DNA from: an uncultured Clostridia bacterium
GTDB lineage: Bacteria; Bacillota; Clostridia; UBA1381
Reading direction: 5' to 3'
Assembly: GCA_934454145.1 (NCBI GenBank)
Contig: CAKSFT010000006.1
Span: 62,001 to 126,000, forward strand
DNA: 64,000 nt
Below are positions 1-7,999 of this stretch, one piece after another (positions within the stretch are counted from its first letter, which is position 1; the number at the start of each line of letters is the position of its first letter). The position numbers and the translations under genes were made by a program. The notes beneath the pieces were generated by a model, which was not told the origin of the DNA, did not search any database, and worked only from the letters and a program-made list of their open reading frames with translations.

Positions 1-27
1 TAAGGGGTATTTTAATTATATACCCCC
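1..27 (-). terminator. possible hairpin downstream of the M16 peptidase gene
   Basis: A GGGGTAT/ATACCCC inverted repeat with an A/T-rich loop lies just 3' of the minus-strand M16 gene that ends at 53. The window edge cuts off whatever follows, so a T-run cannot be checked. This is a guess at an intrinsic terminator. Confidence 0.25.
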
Positions 28-52
28 TATGGGTATTTGTCAATATGTTTTT

Positions 53-1345
53 TCAATTTATCGGCTCAATAACCGACAAAACCGCGTATTCTCTGTCAAA
101 ATGCTCTTCAAATCTCTTTTTCACATCTTCAAAGGTCACATTTTTATAGACGTCATAGTAGTCGGTATAGTCTATATCCATAAATATCATCGATATAAAC
201 CTATGTGCAAATTCTTCGATATCGTTGTAAGAACGGATATATCTGCCCCAAATCACTTTTTTGATTCGCTCATATTCCGCCTTGTCAAGCCCCTCTTTGT
301 GCAGTGAATCAATGTAATCCATGATGATTTCATAAACCCTTTGCGGATTTTTTGATTCCCCGTCGGCGGCGGTGAAGCCATAGTCAACCTGCGGTTCATA
401 TTCCGCGCTGAACTTTTGGTTAATCAAGCCCTCGTTATAGAGTCTTTCATAAAGCGGCGAACTCTTCGAGAAAATCATCTCGTTCAGGATATCTGTTTCT
501 ATTATCTTTTTCAAAAGCCTTTCGCCGCCATAGCCGATGTCGTTGTCCTTAAACCCAAGCATAAACAAGGGCATGGAAACATTCATTTCGGAAATTTCTT
601 TTTTCTTGCATACGCTCTTTTCCTCGTCCGGATAAACACGCCTTATTTCCTCGTCAAACGGCTTGTTGTTTATTATGCCTTTTTCCACAACTTCCAAAGC
701 CCGATCCGCGTCTATGTCGCCGGTGATGACAAGCGCCATGTTTGAAAGATTGTAAAATGTGTTGTAGCATCTGTACAAAACTTCGGGCGTGATTTGCGCG
801 ATGCTTTCCACCGTGCCGGCAATCTCCAGGCGCACAGGGTTGTCGTGATACATCGCTTTCAAAAAATTAAACAAAAGCTTCCACCCCGGGTTGTCGTCGC
901 CCATGTGAATTTCCTGCCCGATAATCCCTTGTTCTTTTTCCACGTTCTCATCGGTAAAATACGGCTTTTGCACATAATCCAAAAGAATACGCAGCGCTTC
1001 ATACGGATTTTCCGAAGATTTGAAGAGATACCCGGTCATGTTGAAGCTTGTGTAAGCGTTGCACATAGCGCCCGTTTTTGCAAAGCTCTCAAAAACATTG
1101 CTCCCGTCCTCCTGCTCAAACATCTTGTGCTCCAAAAAATGTGCGATTCCGTCCGGAACATGTGTTATGTCCTCCTCCCCCGGCACAACAAAATCAGAGT
1201 CCACGGAGCCGTATTTTGTCGCAAACACGGCATATGTGCTTGTATATCCCCTTCTGGGCATGATGTACACCGAAAGCCCGCACTCAAGCGTTGTATAATA
1301 AAGGTTTTCTCCCGTCTTTGCATTTGTCTTTATCTGAAATTTCAT
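53..1345 (-). CDS. M16 family zinc peptidase (YmfH-like, catalytic partner)
   Basis: Probable zinc endopeptidase of the insulinase/M16 family, about 430 residues as in YmfH-type proteins. The inverted zinc motif HxxEH is intact (HFLEH, about residues 69-73), and a downstream Glu in the segment GIIGQEIHMG is the likely third ligand. The open frame extends to 1357, but the ATG at 1345 gives the more usual N-terminus (MKFQIKTN) and better spacing from the GAAAGGA site. It lies 18 bp after a second M16 gene that lacks the zinc motif, so the two probably form a heterodimer and one transcript. Substrate unknown. In Bacillus such pairs are annotated only as processing-type proteases. Family call is firm; role is not. 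Confidence 0.88.
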   Translation of the reverse strand: MKFQIKTNAKTGENLYYTTLECGLSVYIMPRRGYTSTYAVFATKYGSVDSDFVVPGEEDITHVPDGIAHFLEHKMFEQEDGSNVFESFAKTGAMCNAYTSFNMTGYLFKSSENPYEALRILLDYVQKPYFTDENVEKEQGIIGQEIHMGDDNPGWKLLFNFLKAMYHDNPVRLEIAGTVESIAQITPEVLYRCYNTFYNLSNMALVITGDIDADRALEVVEKGIINNKPFDEEIRRVYPDEEKSVCKKKEISEMNVSMPLFMLGFKDNDIGYGGERLLKKIIETDILNEMIFSKSSPLYERLYNEGLINQKFSAEYEPQVDYGFTAADGESKNPQRVYEIIMDYIDSLHKEGLDKAEYERIKKVIWGRYIRSYNDIEEFAHRFISMIFMDIDYTDYYDVYKNVTFEDVKKRFEEHFDREYAVLSVIEPIN

Positions 1346-1363
1346 ATTCGTCACCATTCCTTT

Positions 1364-2620
1364 CTATTTTTCAAGAAAATATATTGTGTCGGGCTGCAAT
1401 TTGTTTATCACGTCTATTACCTCCCGTTTGCTGACGCGTCTGATATTTTCTTTGTACTGTTCAGGAGAAACCTCGGTTTTTGCAATAATATTTCCCATAT
1501 AATAGCTCTGCAGCATCTGCTGGTCATCATAACAGGAATTTATGCCGTTTATAATTTCGCTTTTTGCATTTTCCATTTCATCGTCAGAAACATTGCCGTT
1601 TTGCATGTCCTTCAGCTGGAAAAATATTTCTTTTTTTGCTTCTTCAAATTTGTCAAAGGCAATGCCCGCGTGGAGGAGCATAAAGCCCTTGTATTTGTCC
1701 AGAGATGTGGACACATAATATGCAAGGCTCAGTTTTTCCCTGACATTGTTGAAAAGCTTTGAGCCCAAACCGCCGCCGAATATGTTGTTTGCAACCACAA
1801 GCGCCCAAAAGTCTGGGGCGCCGCAAGAAACATCTGTGCGGAATCCGATTGAGAGTTTCCCCTGTGTAAGCTCTGTGTTTTCTTTTATTTCTGTCATTTC
1901 CTTTGCCGATTTTATGATTTCGGGTGCGTTCAGCTCAGTTTTTTGGAATGTCCTCCCCAAAACAGCACTCTCAATTTCTTTTTTAACTTCGTTTATATTC
2001 AGTTCTCCGCATACAAAAACATTTATCACCGACTCGGCAATCACCTTGCGATAGTGCGCATAAAGGCTTTCGGGTGTGATTTTTTCGATATCTTCGATAT
2101 ATCCGTATTCCGATACGCTGTACGTTTCCCCCCGAAACATTTCTTCCCTGCACCGCATGTCCGCATAACGTGTTTTGTCATTTATCAGACCTTTTATTCG
2201 GTTTATACAGTTTGTTTTTTCCCTCTCGGTGACATCACCCAAAAACGCCCCGTTTTCCGTGACCGGTTCAAACAAAACCGAAAGTATAAGCGTTATAAGA
2301 CCGCTCAGCAGTTTTTCTCCCCCCGGGGCATATCTGTCCGAGATGACCTCGCCCTCAAAATTGATAAACTGGTTGTCACCGCGTTTGTTTACACCGGTAT
2401 AGAGCTTTGCCCCATAAAGATTTTGCAGATATTTTGCCATTTCTGCGGCATTCTCCGCCGTTTTTGTGCCCTTCATCAGCACATATGGCAAAACCGCATT
2501 CAAAGACACCTCGCCCCGGCACAGCTTTCTGCCGACATACACGCCCACGCCCGTCGTCTTGAGTTTTGTCATCGGGATATAATGAAGAGTGATATTTTCA
2601 TTTATTTTGTAAGTTTCCAC
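1364..2620 (-). CDS. M16 family peptidase-like protein (YmfF-like, non-catalytic partner)
   Basis: About 418 residues with M16 family signatures: the N-terminal domain reads LPYVLMKGTKTAENAAEM where an active enzyme has HxxEH, so the zinc site is absent. The C-terminal half carries the usual segment NNIFGGGLGSKLFNNVREK followed by LAYYVST. It lies directly upstream of an M16 gene with the full motif, which matches the paired active/inactive arrangement of YmfH/YmfF and of other two-chain M16 enzymes. The frame is open to an ATG at 2656, but that ATG has no clear ribosome site. A GTG at 2620, following GGAAAGG, gives the family-like start VETYKINENITL. Start uncertain, family call good. Confidence 0.8.
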   Translation of the reverse strand: METYKINENITLHYIPMTKLKTTGVGVYVGRKLCRGEVSLNAVLPYVLMKGTKTAENAAEMAKYLQNLYGAKLYTGVNKRGDNQFINFEGEVISDRYAPGGEKLLSGLITLILSVLFEPVTENGAFLGDVTEREKTNCINRIKGLINDKTRYADMRCREEMFRGETYSVSEYGYIEDIEKITPESLYAHYRKVIAESVINVFVCGELNINEVKKEIESAVLGRTFQKTELNAPEIIKSAKEMTEIKENTELTQGKLSIGFRTDVSCGAPDFWALVVANNIFGGGLGSKLFNNVREKLSLAYYVSTSLDKYKGFMLLHAGIAFDKFEEAKKEIFFQLKDMQNGNVSDDEMENAKSEIINGINSCYDDQQMLQSYYMGNIIAKTEVSPEQYKENIRRVSKREVIDVINKLQPDTIYFLEK

Positions 2621-2727
2621 AAAAAATCCACTGCCTTTCCGTCCGCAAAAATCCATAATCCACGTGTTCTGCCGCGGACGCGCAAAACCTCAAAGTTTAT
2701 TTTACCCCAAATTCTGCATATTGTCAA

Positions 2728-3666
2728 CTATCCGACATAACTTTCGATGTCCTCAAAGGTCAGATTCTCATGCAATGCCATGTTTATTCCGTTTGCAACG
2801 GTTTTTGATGTTTTCTCTATCACCAGGTCAATGTCCTTTGGCGTAACCATCAGTCCGCCGATATTTTTGGTGAGCGCCTTCTTTATGATGTCATGCTTGC
2901 AGTGCTCGTCAAGCTCTGCCCCCTCTGTGTCCTCCACAGCCATGTCAATGCTGTCGCTGGCGATTGTCGCGGCGTCAACCACCGTCGGTACACCGATTGC
3001 AATCACTTTCACGCCAAGGTTTTGCTCGTTCAGCGCCTTGCGGTTGTTTTCCACGCCCGCCCCGGGGTTTATGCCGGTGTCGGAAATCTGTATTGTGGTG
3101 CTGATTCTGTCCAGGCTTCTCGATGCCAAAGCGTCCACGGCGATAATCAGGTCGGGGTGGATACGGTCTATGACACCGCGGATTATCTCCGCGCTCTCGA
3201 TGCCGGTTGTTCCCAGTACTCCCGGCGCCATCGCATACACCGAAGAAATTTCGTCACTGAGCAAATCCTTCTTGTATTCTTTTATATGCCCCGTCACCAT
3301 AAGCTTTTTCACCACATCGGGCCCCAGGGCATCGGGCGTTATGCGGTGGTTTCCCAGCCCGACGACAAGCGTCTTTGCGCCGCTTTTATTTTTTGCCATT
3401 GCCCGTATCTCCCCTGCCAGCAAGCGGCATGTGTCCTCATACACCTTGATGCTGTACTTTATGTCCGGGGCTTCAATGGTGACATAACGCCCCTTGGGCT
3501 TGCCCAGGGCGTCCTCCCCGTTTTTGTTTGTTATGTCAATTCTGGTTATGCTGATTCCGTTTTCTTCTCTTATGTCCACCGAAACACCGTCGATTTTTTC
3601 CTCTTCTTCTGCCTCTGACGCACACATTTCATGTGCTTCCAGTGCAAGGTCTGTGCGTACTGCCAT
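2728..3666 (-). CDS. gpr: germination protease (spore endopeptidase GPR)
   Basis: GPR degrades small acid-soluble spore proteins when a spore germinates; it is made in the forespore as an inactive zymogen. The protein is 312 residues, shorter than the roughly 370 of Bacillus. It starts at ATG after a GGGGGGACTT site. The N-terminus MAVRTDLALEA retains the TDLAxEA self-cleavage sequence with almost no leader ahead of it. Conserved blocks VVGLGN, TPDALGPD (Asp about 112), MAPGVLGTTGIE, AVDALASRS (Asp about 178) and IGIPTVVDA-like are present; the two Asp residues match the catalytic pair proposed for this family. A forespore-type promoter lies upstream. The gene implies a spore-forming host. 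Confidence 0.95.
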   Translation of the reverse strand: MAVRTDLALEAHEMCASEAEEEEKIDGVSVDIREENGISITRIDITNKNGEDALGKPKGRYVTIEAPDIKYSIKVYEDTCRLLAGEIRAMAKNKSGAKTLVVGLGNHRITPDALGPDVVKKLMVTGHIKEYKKDLLSDEISSVYAMAPGVLGTTGIESAEIIRGVIDRIHPDLIIAVDALASRSLDRISTTIQISDTGINPGAGVENNRKALNEQNLGVKVIAIGVPTVVDAATIASDSIDMAVEDTEGAELDEHCKHDIIKKALTKNIGGLMVTPKDIDLVIEKTSKTVANGINMALHENLTFEDIESYVG

Positions 3667-3703
3667 AAGTCCCCCCGCTTTCTGTGTTTTTTGAAATATA
3701 TGT

Positions 3704-3733
3704 TATTCTGCCCGCCAAAACGGCAAAATATGC
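3704..3733 (-). promoter_or_regulatory. candidate sigma-F/sigma-G promoter of gpr
   Basis: On the minus strand GCATA (3733-3729) is separated by 15 bp from GGGCAGAATA (3713-3704). This fits the forespore sigma-F/G consensus GYATA-15/16-GGnnAnAnTA as known from Bacillus. Transcription would start near 3697, about 30 nt before the gpr ATG. The match is by eye; no sigma-A box is evident for gpr. Confidence 0.5.
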
Positions 3734-3743
3734 ATGAAAATCA

Positions 3744-3772
3744 TTGACTTTCCAATATGGGTTTAGTATAAT
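3744..3772 (+). promoter_or_regulatory. sigma-A promoter of the 19-codon peptide gene
   Basis: TTGACT (3744-3749), 17-bp spacer, TATAAT (3767-3772). It points to the small ORF at 3808 and predicts a start near 3779 and a transcript of about 120 nt ending at the hairpin at 3858-3900. It diverges from the gpr promoter, sharing a 150-bp intergenic space. Confidence 0.7.
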
Positions 3773-3807
3773 AACATATAATTATTATATAATTGGGGGT
3801 GTACATC

Positions 3808-3867
3808 ATGCCGAGGGGCAAGAAAAGAAATAAAGCACACCCCACTCCGAAAAAGCAAAGGCTGTAA
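3808..3867 (+). CDS. 19-residue basic peptide gene (unknown function)
   Basis: Short ORF encoding MPRGKKRNKAHPTPKKQRL, with eight Lys/Arg in 19 residues and no acidic residue. Support: a canonical sigma-A promoter 36 bp upstream, GGGGGTG about 7 nt before the ATG, and an intrinsic terminator whose stem begins within the last codons. Together they make a compact stand-alone transcription unit of about 120 nt. The segment coding GKKRNKAH is nearly identical in DNA to a stretch of the dispersed repeat copies at 9.5 and 38.6 kb (minus strand). The transcript could equally be a small RNA with an accidental ORF. No family recognised. Confidence 0.45.
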   Translation: MPRGKKRNKAHPTPKKQRL

Positions 3868-3900
3868 AAAAACTCTGAAGTTTTTTTACAGCCTTTTTTT
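3858..3900 (+). terminator. intrinsic terminator, possibly bidirectional
   Basis: AAAGGCTGTAAAAAAAC, short loop, GTTTTTTTACAGCCTTTTTTT. The stem overlaps the stop codon of the 19-codon gene and abuts the stop codon (3899) of the convergent DUF3006 gene, so it could serve both. Confidence 0.85.
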
Positions 3901-4096
3901 AGTCGACAAACAATCTGTTCATCTTTTCCCTTATGCGCTTTTTCCTCTTTTCTTCTTCGTCACGGGAAATTTCCACGTGAATCACACTTCCCTCCGCGGT
4001 CCCTTCGGGGAGTGCCGCAAGCGGAATATCCACAAATCCACCATCGGTTTCAACAACCGCCGTGTCATTTTCAATACGGTCTACTGTCCAAAACAT
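3899..4096 (-). CDS. DUF3006 domain protein
   Basis: A 65-residue protein. The first part (WTVDRIENDTAVVETDGGFVDIPLAALPEGTAEGSVIH) matches the DUF3006 pattern, a small beta-barrel-like domain of unknown function common in Firmicutes. The end is a charged helix (RDEEEKRKKRIREKMNRL). DUF3006 proteins are often found beside MBL-fold hydrolases or in ComE-like loci, but here the gene stands alone, convergent with the 19-codon peptide gene. Family call is fairly firm; function unknown. Confidence 0.8.
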   Translation of the reverse strand: MFWTVDRIENDTAVVETDGGFVDIPLAALPEGTAEGSVIHVEISRDEEEKRKKRIREKMNRLFVD

Positions 4097-4155
4097 ATCA
4101 TCACACTCCTGATTATATGTTTATTTTACCACACAAAGCGCATACCGTCAACATC

Positions 4156-4998
4156 TTATACAATTTTTTTCAGATATTCAAAGCCTTTTCTGATGCCTTC
4201 AATACAGTCCTCACTGCCTTCATATTCAATGTCAATATGCCCGTCAAATCCTGCTTTTTTGAGTATCGCCACGCATTGTGCCACCGGCACGTCGCCCGAC
4301 CCCACCGAAACACCTTTGAGATAATTGCAGCCCCTTGTCTGCAAAAGCCCCTCGGGATTTTTGCAATCGGCAAAGTCCATCCTCACAAAATCTTTTGCAT
4401 GTGCCAGAAAAGCAAAATTTGCAACCCTCGACAATGCCATTGCCGGGTTTTCGTCTGCACACATAAAATTCCCCATGTCGGCAAGCAAGCCATAGTTCGG
4501 GTGGTTCACCGCATTGATAAACCGCTCCATTCTGTCGCTGTCCTGGCATATAAAACCATGGTTTTCACTCATGGTCTTTATCCCTTTTGATGCGGCATAT
4601 TCGGTCACTTTTCTCACATTTGCCGCCGCATACGGGAGCATCTCGTCAAAAGAACGGAACTCCCCGTAAGAAAACGAGATATCATGCCTGAAAAACTTTA
4701 CGCCCAGGATTTCTGCCACATCAACGCATTCTTTCAGACGTTCAATTTCTTCTTGTGCGTCTTTTTTTGAAAAATCCGCACCGACAACATATGCAGAAAT
4801 CCTTATTCCGCATTTTTCCGCCTCATCGCGCAGTTCTTTTGCACACTCTTGCACGGTTTTGCCGTCGGACGGCACAATGTCCGTAAACTCTATATACTCA
4901 AAGCCCATGTCTGATGCCGCCTTGATGGTGTCCTTCATTGTCATTTCTCCGGTTCTGATTTTCTGTGCAAAAGAATATGAGCTTACTCCAATCTTCAT
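4156..4998 (-). CDS. sugar phosphate isomerase/epimerase-like TIM barrel protein
   Basis: A 280-residue protein of the xylose isomerase-like TIM barrel superfamily (AP endonuclease 2/IolE/IolI type). The N-terminus MKIGVSSYSFAQKI is typical. Likely metal ligands lie in MSENHG (Glu), LLADMGNF (Asp), AFLAHAKD (His) and DIEYEG (Glu). It is the last gene of a three-gene set with a Gfo/Idh/MocA oxidoreductase (22 bp upstream) and a second isomerase. Such sets convert unusual sugars, inositols or 3-keto-glycosides; the substrate cannot be read from sequence. The divergent AraC-type gene is the likely regulator. Confidence 0.85.
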   Translation of the reverse strand: MKIGVSSYSFAQKIRTGEMTMKDTIKAASDMGFEYIEFTDIVPSDGKTVQECAKELRDEAEKCGIRISAYVVGADFSKKDAQEEIERLKECVDVAEILGVKFFRHDISFSYGEFRSFDEMLPYAAANVRKVTEYAASKGIKTMSENHGFICQDSDRMERFINAVNHPNYGLLADMGNFMCADENPAMALSRVANFAFLAHAKDFVRMDFADCKNPEGLLQTRGCNYLKGVSVGSGDVPVAQCVAILKKAGFDGHIDIEYEGSEDCIEGIRKGFEYLKKIV

Positions 4999-5020
4999 AA
5001 AACAACCATTCCTCTCTGTT

Positions 5021-6082
5021 TTATTTCACAACAACTTCATGCCCCGTTTTTGCGGATTCATAAATTGCGTCAAGGATTTTCATAATCACCACACCGTCCT
5101 CTGCCGGCGCAATGCACTTCGTTCCGTTTTGGATACAATCTGCAAAATGTGCCATTTCCGCCTCAAACATATCTGTTGAGAACTTGTAATTCTCCGTCTT
5201 TGGTGTGACGTCTGCCAAATATCCGTTCATCTCGGTGAAAATCTTCATGCCCTGCCCGTCAATCTTTATGCCGCCCTTGTCGCCAAAAAATTGTTTTTCG
5301 GTCTTTTCCTCACCGTTAAGGCTATAGCTTGTTTCCAGAAGTGTTGTTTTTCCGCCTTCATATCTTATCATTGCTGTTGCAAAATCTTCCACATTAAAGA
5401 TATCGTCAGGCTTTGCGTCCTTCGGTTTCCAGCCCACATCTGTCTTTAAATACTTCCTGTCCTTAAGCTTGTCAGAAGTCACGGCAGTCACGGTCAACGG
5501 CTTGGGATTCCCCATAAGGCAGCGCGTCAGGTCAATCACATGCACACCCAAATCAATAACGGGGCCGCCGCCCGAAAGCTTTTTGTTTGAAAACCAGCCG
5601 CCCGGAGAGCCGTGGCGTCTTAAATATGTAGCCTTTGAATAATATATGTCACCCAGATATCCATTGTCGATAAAATCCTTTGTTATAAGGCTTTCCGGGT
5701 CAAATCTCAGCACAAATCCAATCATCAGCAGTCTGTCGTTGCGCTTTGCCGCCGCAAGCATGTCCTCTGCCTCCTGCACATTCATCGCCATCGGCTTTTC
5801 GCACAAAACGTGCAGCCCTGCGTCAAGCGCCTCCATGGTGCACTTTGCATGGTTGCAATTCCACACGCACACGTCCGCCGCGTCAAGCTGTTCTGCCGCA
5901 AGCATCTCGGTTTCGGATGCGTATCTTTTTTCAATTCCAAAGATATCTGCAGTTTCCTTCATGCGGTCGGCATTTATGTCGCATATTGCGGCAATTTCCA
6001 CATTGTCAAGTTTTTTATAAGCTTTCAGGTGCGCGTTTGCAATGTTCCCCGCGCCAACCAAACCTATTCTCAGTTTTTTCAT
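5021..6082 (-). CDS. Gfo/Idh/MocA family NAD(P)-dependent oxidoreductase
   Basis: A 353-residue dehydrogenase. The N-terminal Rossmann fold starts KKLRIGLVGAGNIANAHL (GxGxxA dinucleotide motif, residues about 9-14). The family EKP motif is present as CEKPMAMN, and the C-terminal substrate domain has GGGPVIDLGVHVIDLTRCLMG with the His often used in catalysis. It probably oxidises or reduces a sugar or cyclitol, working with the two flanking isomerase-like proteins. About 57 bp separate it from the upstream isomerase gene. Family assignment is safe; substrate is not determined. Confidence 0.9.
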   Translation of the reverse strand: MKKLRIGLVGAGNIANAHLKAYKKLDNVEIAAICDINADRMKETADIFGIEKRYASETEMLAAEQLDAADVCVWNCNHAKCTMEALDAGLHVLCEKPMAMNVQEAEDMLAAAKRNDRLLMIGFVLRFDPESLITKDFIDNGYLGDIYYSKATYLRRHGSPGGWFSNKKLSGGGPVIDLGVHVIDLTRCLMGNPKPLTVTAVTSDKLKDRKYLKTDVGWKPKDAKPDDIFNVEDFATAMIRYEGGKTTLLETSYSLNGEEKTEKQFFGDKGGIKIDGQGMKIFTEMNGYLADVTPKTENYKFSTDMFEAEMAHFADCIQNGTKCIAPAEDGVVIMKILDAIYESAKTGHEVVVK

Positions 6083-6139
6083 TTTTATATCCCTTTCCTT
6101 TCACTCTGCATGCTTCCCCTGTTTTGTTCAGCCGATACT

Positions 6140-6997
6140 TTAGTTTTTGTTTATGATTTCTGTCAGATATTCCGCCGCTTTCCTGATGTCTGCCGCCGGG
6201 TTGTCACCGCATTCTCTTTCTATTGTCAAGAATCCTCTGTATCCGATGTCCTCCAAGGCCGCAAGATATTCTGCAAACGGCACACTGCCCTCTCCCAGGG
6301 GAACTTCTTCAAAAAATCCGCCGTGCATATATTCTTCGGGTATCGGGTGCACAACTCCGTAAATAAATTCCGGATTTGACTCCTTCAGCTTGATTCCGTC
6401 TTTTGCATGTGTGTGCACAATATAGTCACGCAAAGTATACACCGCCTTCACAGGATCGTCGCCCGTGACCATTGCAAGGTTTGCCGGGTCAAGATTCACC
6501 GCGACACCCGACGAGCCGAGCGAATCAAGAAATGTCTTAAGCGTTTCGGCACGCTCCGGTCCCGTTTCGACAGCAAAGTGAGAACCAAGGCTGTCGGCAA
6601 ATTCCGCCAGTTCGCGGCACGCCTCCTGCATAATTTTGTATCTGTCGGCGCCGCTGTCCCCCGGCACAACGCCAATATGCGTTGTAACAATATTGCACCC
6701 CAGTTCCTTTGCCAGCTCCATTATGCGCTTTGACTTTTCAACATTTATTTTGTTTTCTGCGACATTGCCGAAGCCTTTCCCCAGGTCACCGCATATCGCC
6801 GAGAAAACCAATCCGTTTGATTTTGCAATGTCGAGCACCTCCTTGATTTTTGCGCTCGTCATGTTTTCGGGCGCATGTTCGCCGTTGGTGCAATACATCT
6901 GCAATCCTTTTGCCCCCAGTTCTCTTGCGTATTCCGCCGCCTGTCTGAAATCCTTTCTGAAAGATTCCACCATGACGCCTATTGGAAATTTAAACAT
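6140..6997 (-). CDS. sugar phosphate isomerase/epimerase-like TIM barrel protein
   Basis: A 285-residue xylose isomerase-like TIM barrel, first gene of the minus-strand sugar set. Metal-site-like segments: FAVETGPE (Glu), VNLDPANLAMV (Asp), YIVHTHAKDG (His) and FLTIERECG (Glu). It differs clearly from the other isomerase of the operon, so the two are not a recent duplication. Transcription probably begins at the TTGACT-17-TACAAT promoter at 7074-7046, which overlaps that of the divergent AraC gene. Role inferred as isomerisation or epimerisation of a sugar intermediate that is then used by the oxidoreductase. Confidence 0.87.
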   Translation of the reverse strand: MFKFPIGVMVESFRKDFRQAAEYARELGAKGLQMYCTNGEHAPENMTSAKIKEVLDIAKSNGLVFSAICGDLGKGFGNVAENKINVEKSKRIMELAKELGCNIVTTHIGVVPGDSGADRYKIMQEACRELAEFADSLGSHFAVETGPERAETLKTFLDSLGSSGVAVNLDPANLAMVTGDDPVKAVYTLRDYIVHTHAKDGIKLKESNPEFIYGVVHPIPEEYMHGGFFEEVPLGEGSVPFAEYLAALEDIGYRGFLTIERECGDNPAADIRKAAEYLTEIINKN

Positions 6998-7026
6998 AAA
7001 ACAACACCTCTTCCTTTTAAAATATA

Positions 7027-7055
7027 TTGCTTTTTTTGTATTTTTATTGTATAAT
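7027..7055 (+). promoter_or_regulatory. sigma-A promoter of the AraC-type gene
   Basis: TTGCTT (7027-7032), 17 bp, TATAAT (7050-7055). The -10 box overlaps that of the opposite promoter on the other strand. Confidence 0.6.
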
Positions 7056-7074
7056 CAACTTATAAAAAAGTCAA
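7046..7074 (-). promoter_or_regulatory. sigma-A promoter of the sugar isomerase operon
   Basis: Minus strand TTGACT (7074-7069), 17 bp, TACAAT (7051-7046). It overlaps the plus-strand promoter for the AraC gene, so only one polymerase could bind at a time. Confidence 0.55.
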
Positions 7075-7140
7075 TAATATATATTGCCCAAAAATAACAA
7101 AATATTGCTTTTTGGAAATTTTTACGAAAGGAAAACCGCA

Positions 7141-7968
7141 ATGCAAAAAATCTACGAAACACACCGTCTGAATGACAAACCGCTCCCATTTATATTCCAT
7201 CTTGACACAATAACAAAACAATACTTTGACTCTGCCACGATGAACTGGCACCCAAACATAGAAATTCTTTATTTTGTGGACGGAGAGGGCACTGTCAGAT
7301 GTGACACGGAAGAACACAGCGTGCAGAAGGAAGATATATTCTTAGTCAACTCAAACCTCAGTCATGTCATTCTTTCCGATTCCGTTATACGCTATCATTG
7401 CCTCATAATCGACAATGAATTTTGCATTGCAAACAATATCGACTGCGAAAGCACAATATTTAAGAACCTCATCAAGGATTCCGAAGCTGTCGGGCTGTAC
7501 CGCAACGTGATAAACGAATATGAAAAAAACGACCCGTACCGCAATGCCGGCATAAAATCGGCAGTTTTGCGGCTTATGGTTTATATAGCCAGAAATTATA
7601 CCGATTCCGTGTCCGGCATGAAAAATCACGGCGGAGCAAAAACGGAAAATATACGCCGCGCTCTGCGCTTTATACGCTCACATTCTGCTGAGCCCCTTAC
7701 CCTCGACATGATTGCCTCACATGCCGGGCTCAGCAAATACTACTTTCTGCGTGAGTTCAAATCCGCAACCGGCTACACCCCGACGGCATACATCAACAAA
7801 ATGCGCTGTGAAAATGCAAAAAAACTGCTTCTTTCCTCCTCCCTCAGCATATCGGAGGTATGTGATAAAACAGGATTTGAAAACCTTTCGTATTTTTCAA
7901 AAAAATTTAAAGAATCGGAGGGCTGCACACCCTCCCAATATATAAAAAAATATTTCCCCCCAAAATAA
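7141..7968 (+). CDS. AraC family transcriptional regulator
   Basis: A 275-residue regulator. The N-terminal part (about residues 15-100) is cupin-like (MNWHPNIEILYFVDGEGTVRCD, then KEDIFLVNSNLSHVI) and probably binds a sugar. The C-terminal 100 residues are the double helix-turn-helix DNA-binding domain (LTLDMIASHAGLSKYYFLREF and ISEVCDKTGFENLSYFSKKF). The frame is open from 7084, but ATG 7141 follows GAAAGGAAAA and gives a normal N-terminus. It diverges from the three-gene sugar operon with overlapping promoters, so it very likely controls that operon and possibly itself. Confidence 0.92.
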   Translation: MQKIYETHRLNDKPLPFIFHLDTITKQYFDSATMNWHPNIEILYFVDGEGTVRCDTEEHSVQKEDIFLVNSNLSHVILSDSVIRYHCLIIDNEFCIANNIDCESTIFKNLIKDSEAVGLYRNVINEYEKNDPYRNAGIKSAVLRLMVYIARNYTDSVSGMKNHGGAKTENIRRALRFIRSHSAEPLTLDMIASHAGLSKYYFLREFKSATGYTPTAYINKMRCENAKKLLLSSSLSISEVCDKTGFENLSYFSKKFKESEGCTPSQYIKKYFPPK

Positions 7969-7999
7969 AAATACAGCCTCATGGCTGTATTTTTATTTT
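7962..7999. terminator. bidirectional intrinsic terminator
   Basis: A perfect 17-bp stem (AAAATAAAAATACAGCC / GGCTGTATTTTTATTTT) with a TCAT loop lies between the AraC gene (+) and the MATE gene (-). It overlaps both stop codons, so it can stop transcription from either side. Confidence 0.9.

Noticed and set aside
794..1762. A 322-codon plus-strand frame across the two M16 genes
   Set aside because: It crosses two well-supported minus-strand genes and their gap, with a composition typical of reverse-strand shadows.
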